Shown: one piece after another, positions 16,531 to 20,805 of the stretch | How the letters are laid out: each line of letters opens with the position of its first letter | Numbering within the stretch: the stretch's first letter is position 1 | NCBI GenBank assembly: GCA_900550635.1 | Contig: URSZ01000031.1 | Coordinates: forward strand, 1 to 20,805 | From: an uncultured Prevotella sp. | GTDB lineage: Bacteria > Bacteroidota > Bacteroidia > Bacteroidales > Bacteroidaceae | Direction: 5' to 3' | Length of the DNA: 20,805 nucleotides | The notes under the pieces: model-generated | Seen by the model: the letters and a program-made list of their open reading frames with translations, nothing else | What the model was told of the DNA's origin: nothing | The model's database searches: none | Translations under genes and position numbers: made by a program

Positions 16531-16610
16531 GGGTAAAAAAAGGTCCGAGAAATTTTAAAAAAGGTCGGACTAATTTTGAAATATGTGCCTTGTATTTTTT
16601 TCTTTCTCCC
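16531..16610 (-). repeat. Intergenic palindromic repeat, copy D (short, diverged, inverted)
   Basis: Read on the minus strand, this copy contains GGGAG, AAAAAAATACAAGGCACATATTTCAAAAT and then an inverted repeat, aligning to copies A-C over about 75 bases with few gaps. The stem core is GTCCGA (16570-16565 on the minus strand) and TCGGAC (16548-16543), where other copies have GTCTGA and TCAGAC. Both arms changed together, so pairing is kept. The distal block of copies A-C is absent. It lies between two divergent transcription units. Confidence 0.75.
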
Positions 16611-16680
16611 GGCAGGGTTTTGGCGCACGGTAAAAAACGTGTAAAATTCGGGGCACGTAAAATAAGGCTTTGCGGGGCGT

Positions 16681-16709
16681 TTTGTTTTCACCTTTTATTG
16701 CTAACTTTA
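16681..16709 (+). promoter_or_regulatory. Putative promoter of the TIM-barrel gene pair
   Basis: TTTG (16681-16684), 17 nt and TAACTTTA (16702-16709) match the Bacteroidetes promoter except for the last base of the -7 box. The start codon lies 74 nt downstream. The same TAACTTTA octamer precedes the WYL gene. Confidence 0.45.
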
Positions 16710-16783
16710 ATCCGCCTACATCCTGCCGCGCAACGGAACGCGCCCCGCACGCAAACCATATACGGCAGAGTAAAGGCTATGCC

Positions 16784-18025
16784 ATGAAACAACTTAAATT
16801 CAACGACATGATAAAAAGACTGCTCACATCGCTGCTGCTGGTGGCCGGCCTGTCAATGCAGGCGCAGGTGCACCGCTATGCCTACAAGAACCCCACGGAG
16901 GGAGAGTTTCCCATACTGGCATGGTTTTCCATACTGCCCGAAAGCAACCTCACACCCGAGCGCTACGAAGAAATGCGCAACGCGGGGTTCAACATCTCGT
17001 TCTCGCACTTCAGCACCGCCGAACAGCTGGAAAAAGGCTTGCAGGCATGCCGGGGCACGGGCGTGAAGATAATGGCCACATGCAAGGAGTTGGAAAAAGA
17101 AACCGCCGCGACGGTGAACCGCTTCAAGAACGACCCCATGCTGGCCGGATGGTTCCTGCGCGACGAGCCTACGGTGCACGGCTTTGCCGAACTGAGGGAA
17201 TTTCGCGACCGCGTGTACGCGGCCGACACCACGCACACCGTTTACCTCAACCTGCTGCCGAGTATTGTGAATCCCAAAGACCTTGGCACGAAGGATTACG
17301 AGGAATACGCGCAACGATTCGTAGACGAAGTGGCGCTGCCGCAGATTTCCTACGACTTCTACCCCATAGTGGACGAAGGCGGAAAGATACACGTGCGCCC
17401 GGAGTTCTATGAAAACCTCGAAGTGGTGCGCAAGGTGGCGCAAAGGAACGGAATGCCGTTCTGGGCATTCGTGCTAAGCACCGCACACGACCCTTATCCG
17501 CTGCCAACAGCCACGCACATGCGCCTTGAAGCGTTCAGCGCGCTGGCCTACGGCGCACAGTGCATACAATACTTCACTTACTGGACGCCGATTGGAACGG
17601 TATGGAACTTCCACAACGCACCTATCGCCAAAGACGGGCGACGCACACACGTATATTATCTTATAAAAGACCTGAACCGCGAGATTCAGAACCTCGCGCC
17701 CGTATTCCTCGGGGCGGAAGCCGCAGGCGTGTGGCACACCGGAAGCATACCGCAGGGCACTACACAGCTGCAAACGCTGCCAGCACCGTTCACGCGCGTG
17801 GAAGCCGACGGGCAGGGCGTATTAGTGTCGCACCTCGTGAACGGCAAAAGGCAATACCTCATGATTGTGAACCGCGATATCGACAACGCGCAGAACGTTA
17901 CGATAGAACACTCCCGCACAGTGAAGCGCATAATGCCCGACGGCACGGAGCGCAAGGAGAAGACAAACGGCGCATGCACCATGCCGCTCGCCCCGGGCGA
18001 CTACCTGCTTTACAGGTTCGAGTAA
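16784..18025 (+). CDS. Exported TIM-barrel glycosidase-like protein, paralog 1
   Basis: This 413-aa protein has an N-terminal signal peptide (IKRLLTSLLLVAGLSMQAQ) and probably acts in the periplasm or outside the cell. I recognise the pattern of a Bacteroidetes glycoside-hydrolase-like TIM barrel but cannot assign a family or substrate. Barrel-strand motifs appear in order: EFPILAWFS, GFNISFSHF, GVKIMATC, MLAGWFLRDEPT with E128 as the likely acid/base, HTVYLNLLP, PQISYDFYP, MPFWAFVLSTAH, and CIQYFTYWTP preceded by conserved E249. A beta-sandwich of about 85 residues closes the protein (GVLVSHLVNGKRQYLMIVNRDI ... PGDYLLYRF). Start ATG 16784 is preceded by AAAGG; ATG 16808 in the same frame is a possible alternative. 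The next gene is a close paralog 15 nt downstream, so they form one operon. Confidence 0.82.
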   Translation: MKQLKFNDMIKRLLTSLLLVAGLSMQAQVHRYAYKNPTEGEFPILAWFSILPESNLTPERYEEMRNAGFNISFSHFSTAEQLEKGLQACRGTGVKIMATCKELEKETAATVNRFKNDPMLAGWFLRDEPTVHGFAELREFRDRVYAADTTHTVYLNLLPSIVNPKDLGTKDYEEYAQRFVDEVALPQISYDFYPIVDEGGKIHVRPEFYENLEVVRKVAQRNGMPFWAFVLSTAHDPYPLPTATHMRLEAFSALAYGAQCIQYFTYWTPIGTVWNFHNAPIAKDGRRTHVYYLIKDLNREIQNLAPVFLGAEAAGVWHTGSIPQGTTQLQTLPAPFTRVEADGQGVLVSHLVNGKRQYLMIVNRDIDNAQNVTIEHSRTVKRIMPDGTERKEKTNGACTMPLAPGDYLLYRFE

Positions 18026-18040
18026 CGCTACGCCAAATAC

Positions 18041-19318
18041 ATGAAAACAAAAACGCATTCCCTGCTATTCCCTACACAAGCAAGACGCATGACACGAAAC
18101 ATCTTAGCCGCACTATTCCTGTCGGCATGCATAATGGCAAACGCGCAGGTTAACAGGCATGCCTACAGGAACCCCACGGGCAAGGAGTTCCCTATACTGG
18201 CATGGTACTCCGTATTGGGCGACGGCAACATCACGCCCGAACGTTACAAAGAACTGCGCAACGCGGGATTCAATATATCGTTCTCGCACTTTTACGACAT
18301 CGAAGACATGGCCAAAGGACTCGAAGCCGCACAAGGCACAGGCGTAAAGCTAATGGTGATGTGCGACGAACTCGAAAAGAACACGGCCGAGACGGTAAAC
18401 CGTTTCAAGAACGACCCCATGGTGGCGGGATGGTTCCTGCGCGACGAACCGACGTCGCACGAGTTCGGGCGGCTGCGCGAGTTCCGCGACCGCGTGTACA
18501 GCGCCGACACCACGCACACCGTTTACCTGAACCTGTTCCCGAGCTACGGCGACCCGGCTGTGCGCAACGACTTCCTCGGGGCAGAAAGCTACGAGGACTA
18601 TGCCGACAAGTTTGTAAAGGAAGTGGGACTGCCGCAGATTTCATACGACTTCTACCCCGTAATCGAAGACGTGAAGGAAAACTACGTGCGCCCGTACTTC
18701 TACGAAAACCTCGAAGTGATACGCCGCGTGGCACGCAGGCACGACATGCCGTTCTGGGCTTTCGTGATGAGCACGGAGCACGGGCCTTATCCGCTGCCCT
18801 CGGGTGCACACCTGCGATACGAGGCGTTCAGCGCGCTGGCCTACGGCGCACAGTGCATACAGTATTTCACATACTGGACGCCCATCGACCCGCACTTCAA
18901 CTACCGTAACGCCCCAATATCGAAAGACGGGCGGCGCACGCACGTGTATTACCTGGCCAAAGAGTTGAACCGCGAGATTCAGAACCTTGCCTTCGTGTTC
19001 CTCGGGGCTGAGGCCGTGGACGTATGGCACACGGGAAGCTACATTCCCAAAGGCACGACGCCGCTGCAAACACCGCCCGCGCCGTTTACGGACATCAAAG
19101 TGGACGGCGAAGGGATTGTGGTGTCGCACCTGGTGAACAGCGGCAGCCATTACCTCATGATAGTGAACCGCGACATAAACCGCGCGCAGAACGTGACGAT
19201 AGAAAACAGCAAGGCAGTGAAACGCATAATGCCCGACGGCTCGCAAAAACGGGAAAAGAGCGGCAGACGCACCTTGCCCCTCGCGCCCGGCGGTTACCTG
19301 CTCTACAAATTTGCATAA
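18041..19318 (+). CDS. Exported TIM-barrel glycosidase-like protein, paralog 2
   Basis: This 425-aa protein is about two-thirds identical to its upstream neighbour by eye along the whole length, so the pair arose by tandem duplication. The same barrel motifs appear: EFPILAWYS, GFNISFSHF, GWFLRDEPT with E136, PQISYDFYP, and the EAFSALAYGAQCIQYFTYWTP segment. It differs at the likely active-site loop (FWAFVMSTEHGPYPLP against FWAFVLSTAHDPYPLP). The loop after the LNLFPS strand is three residues longer than in paralog 1. The signal region TRNILAALFLSACIMANAQ could be cut after ANA, or modified as a lipoprotein at C30 because LSAC fits a lipobox. Start ATG 18041 is used; ATG 18089 in the same frame directly precedes the signal peptide and could be the true start. 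Substrate unknown. Confidence 0.82.
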   Translation: MKTKTHSLLFPTQARRMTRNILAALFLSACIMANAQVNRHAYRNPTGKEFPILAWYSVLGDGNITPERYKELRNAGFNISFSHFYDIEDMAKGLEAAQGTGVKLMVMCDELEKNTAETVNRFKNDPMVAGWFLRDEPTSHEFGRLREFRDRVYSADTTHTVYLNLFPSYGDPAVRNDFLGAESYEDYADKFVKEVGLPQISYDFYPVIEDVKENYVRPYFYENLEVIRRVARRHDMPFWAFVMSTEHGPYPLPSGAHLRYEAFSALAYGAQCIQYFTYWTPIDPHFNYRNAPISKDGRRTHVYYLAKELNREIQNLAFVFLGAEAVDVWHTGSYIPKGTTPLQTPPAPFTDIKVDGEGIVVSHLVNSGSHYLMIVNRDINRAQNVTIENSKAVKRIMPDGSQKREKSGRRTLPLAPGGYLLYKFA

Positions 19319-19372
19319 CGACACGGCGGGAAGCCGCGGCGCAACGCACTGTCCAACACCAAACCGAAACAT

Positions 19373-19415
19373 AAAACGATACCCGTTCGGAGAAATCCCG
19401 GACGGGTATCGTTTT
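19373..19415 (+). terminator. Terminator of the TIM-barrel gene pair
   Basis: An 18-bp stem (19373-19390 with 19398-19415, one G-T pair) has a 7-nt loop. The stem ends in AAAA/TTTT, so the T-tract is part of the arm. It lies 55 nt after the stop codon. Bases 19319-19372 show nothing else. Confidence 0.8.
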
Positions 19416-19420
19416 GGGTT

Positions 19421-19518
19421 AAAACACATGGGACGCAAGAAAAAATATGTCTGACATATTTCGAAATAGGTCAGACATATTTTAAATTATCTCAGACATA
19501 TTTTCCGGCCCTTGAAAA
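19421..19518 (+). repeat. Intergenic palindromic repeat, copy E (rearranged)
   Basis: This copy keeps CACATGGGA-GCAAGAAAAAATAT but lacks the ACAAGGCACATATTTC block. Three copies of the stem box follow in place of two: GTCTGACATATTT, GGTCAGACATATTTT and CTCAGACATATTTT. The right part (TTTTCCGGCCCTTGAAAACC) resembles the A-C sequence after the hairpin. It lies between the terminator of the TIM-barrel pair and the WYL gene. Bases 19519-19642 hold nothing else recognisable. Confidence 0.7.
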
Positions 19519-19642
19519 CCGGGCTTCCGCACAACAGACAAAGGCGGAGAAAATACATACACACCCCGAACGGCAACCGGAACGCAACGCTGGACGGCGG
19601 CAAAATTTTTGCGCACTACGGGATTTTCGGAATACAAAAACA

Positions 19643-19650
19643 TAACTTTA
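19643..19650 (+). promoter_or_regulatory. Putative -7 element of the WYL gene
   Basis: TAACTTTA matches TAnnTTTG at seven of eight positions and lies 25 nt before the start codon, giving a very short leader. A TTTTCGG at 19624-19630 could be a weak -33 region. Confidence 0.35.
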
Positions 19651-19675
19651 CCCGCAAAACGAAACACCACCCACA

Positions 19676-20644
19676 ATGAGCCGGAACAAAGCCATTTGGC
19701 TGGCGCGACTGTTGTTCAGACGCGGACAGCTGACCAAAGACGAAATACTCGACGCATGGGGACGCTGCGACGAAAACGCCCGGCGTATGGCCCCAAGCAC
19801 GTTTTATGACAACCGACACCTGCTCGAAGAGCGTTTCGGAATAAAACTGAAATGCGAGAGCGGATATTACAGCCTCGACCTGCGCGACGGAAGGGAAAGG
19901 GATTTCATGAAACAGCTGTTCAGGTACGACGATACGGCGCACGACAGCGCACCGGCGATATACATAGACGAGCAACTGCCGGCCGGCTACAGACACGTGG
20001 CCGCCATAACTGAAGCAATGGAAAGGCGCCTGTGGCTCGAAACGGAATACGAACCGTTCGACAAACCGGGATATACCACTGCGCTTGCACCCTACTGCCT
20101 GCGGACGTTCAGGGGGCGGTGTTACGTGGTGGGACTATCGGAGCGGCACAACGGAATACGCACTTTCGCACTCGACCGCATTGCGCGGGCACGCATTACG
20201 GAACGCACGTTCCGGACGGACAGCCATTTCAGTGCGGCACGGTATTTTGCAAACAGTTTCGGGGCTTACGGCGGAATGGACCTGAAAGCGGAACACATAG
20301 TAATAGACGCCGACACACGTGCAGCGGCTTACCTGCGCACCCGTCCCCTGCACGACTCGCAACGCGAGGTATGCAGAGCCGACAGCACGCACAGGAACAA
20401 AACTGCCGGAGAAAAACGCCGGCAACATTCGCAGGAAACGCCACTGAAGAATATTTATCGTGACAACAACACAAAAGAGGAGGAATATCCGTATCGCTTT
20501 GAAATGGACGTGGCCATATCGGCCGACTTCGTGCGCGAACTGCTGTATTACGGCAACGAGATACGAATTGCCCAACCGGCGGCCTTGCAGGAAATGATAC
20601 TTGAAGCGGCGGAAAAAACCGTTGCCGTGTACCGCAGACATTGA
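19676..20644 (+). CDS. WYL-domain transcriptional regulator with insertion in the C-terminal domain
   Basis: This 322-aa protein has the three-part layout of WYL regulators. Residues 1-65 resemble a winged helix-turn-helix (IWLARLLFRRGQLTKDEIL ... STFYDNRHLLEERFGIKLKC). Residues ~118-175 are the WYL core (LETEYEPF ... APYCLRTFRGRCYVVGLSERHNGIRTFALDRI), with CYV where many members have WYL. Residues ~205-320 are the C-terminal extension (AAAYLRTRPLHDSQREV, then YRFEMDVAISADFVRELLYYGNEI). WYL domains bind ligands such as nucleic acids or nucleotides, and some regulate defence loci. A polar stretch of about 39 residues (233-271) interrupts the C-terminal domain between two normally adjacent strands. 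No defence genes are visible nearby, so its target is unknown. Confidence 0.88.
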   Translation: MSRNKAIWLARLLFRRGQLTKDEILDAWGRCDENARRMAPSTFYDNRHLLEERFGIKLKCESGYYSLDLRDGRERDFMKQLFRYDDTAHDSAPAIYIDEQLPAGYRHVAAITEAMERRLWLETEYEPFDKPGYTTALAPYCLRTFRGRCYVVGLSERHNGIRTFALDRIARARITERTFRTDSHFSAARYFANSFGAYGGMDLKAEHIVIDADTRAAAYLRTRPLHDSQREVCRADSTHRNKTAGEKRRQHSQETPLKNIYRDNNTKEEEYPYRFEMDVAISADFVRELLYYGNEIRIAQPAALQEMILEAAEKTVAVYRRH

Positions 20645-20672
20645 AAATTCCGTTGCCACCACCTCGCCGCTA

Positions 20673-20705
20673 TGGAGATGAGATAAATCTCCACTGTTTT
20701 CTGTT
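20673..20705 (+). terminator. Weak hairpin terminator after the WYL gene
   Basis: TGGAGAT (20673-20679) pairs with ATCTCCA (20687-20693) around a 7-nt loop, followed by the T-rich CTGTTTTCTGTTT. The stem is short and the T-tract interrupted, so this is tentative. Confidence 0.4.
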
Positions 20706-20781
20706 TGACGTTACGCAATGGATGATTAGGTAGTGTTTCATTTAGTGTGTCCGAGGCAAGTCTTCAGACCTCTTAGTAATG

Positions 20782-20789
20782 CAAATATA
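20782..20789 (-). promoter_or_regulatory. Possible leftward promoter at the window edge
   Basis: TATATTTG on the minus strand matches TAnnTTTG exactly. Any -33 element would lie outside the window. A transcript starting near 20775 would first read AGAGGTCTGAAGACTTGCCTC, which can form a hairpin, and would then run antisense into the end of the WYL gene. No open frame follows, so this is either chance, a small RNA, or part of an element extending past the edge. Confidence 0.2.
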
Positions 20790-20805
20790 TTAATTTATCG
20801 GTTAT

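Noticed and set aside
20135..20662. 175-aa minus-strand frame opposite the WYL gene
   Set aside because: Antisense to a clear WYL protein, with no recognisable domain.
1..20805. CRISPR array, tRNA/rRNA genes or a complete insertion sequence
   Set aside because: The repeats found are dispersed and lack regular spacers; no tRNA-like cloverleaf, rRNA sequence or transposase reading frame was seen.

Overview
The window looks like the chromosome of a Bacteroidales bacterium with fairly GC-rich coding DNA, possibly Prevotellaceae. The evidence is a lysine-rich type IX secretion sorting tail on a very large exported protein, a DUF4248 small protein, a DUF4143-type AAA ATPase, an S9B dipeptidyl peptidase with a signal peptide, and Bacteroidetes-type promoters (TTTG, about 19 nt, TAnnTTTG). 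No ribosomal marker is present, so the genus is an inference.

Layout. (1) 1-1784: the 3' end of RNase R (+) converges on a zinc-type cation diffusion facilitator (-) across a shared hairpin terminator. (2) 1785-4321: a DUF4143-type AAA ATPase (-) lies between two exact 189-bp copies of an intergenic repeat. (3) 4322-8578: a 1418-aa secreted multi-domain protein (-). (4) 9157-10497: a MATE transporter (-). (5) 10643-15316: a tight operon read leftwards, serine acetyltransferase, then an RlmL-like THUMP methyltransferase, then a DPP IV-like peptidase, with 1-nt and 11-nt overlaps, one good promoter and one terminator. (6) 15470-16329: a two-gene operon (-) of an unrecognised 218-aa protein and a 68-aa DUF4248 protein, joined by an ATGA overlap. 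(7) 16784-19318: two tandem paralogous exported TIM-barrel-like proteins (+), then a strong terminator. (8) 19676-20644: a WYL-domain regulator (+) with an insertion in its C-terminal domain. The last 160 bases hold a weak terminator and a possible leftward promoter.

The most unusual feature is a dispersed intergenic repeat present in five places (2026-2278, 3900-4088, 8860-9101, 16531-16610, 19421-19518). Its core is a long inverted repeat around GTCTGA...TCAGAC. One diverged copy has GTCCGA...TCGGAC, a paired change that keeps the symmetry. Short open frames inside the copies differ mostly by amino-acid-changing substitutions, so the element appears to act as DNA or RNA structure, not as a gene. 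I found no CRISPR array, tRNA, rRNA or complete insertion sequence. No gene set here amounts to a recognisable defence system. The candidates for new biology are the repeat family, the repeat-bracketed ATPase, the tandem TIM-barrel pair and the DUF4248 operon.
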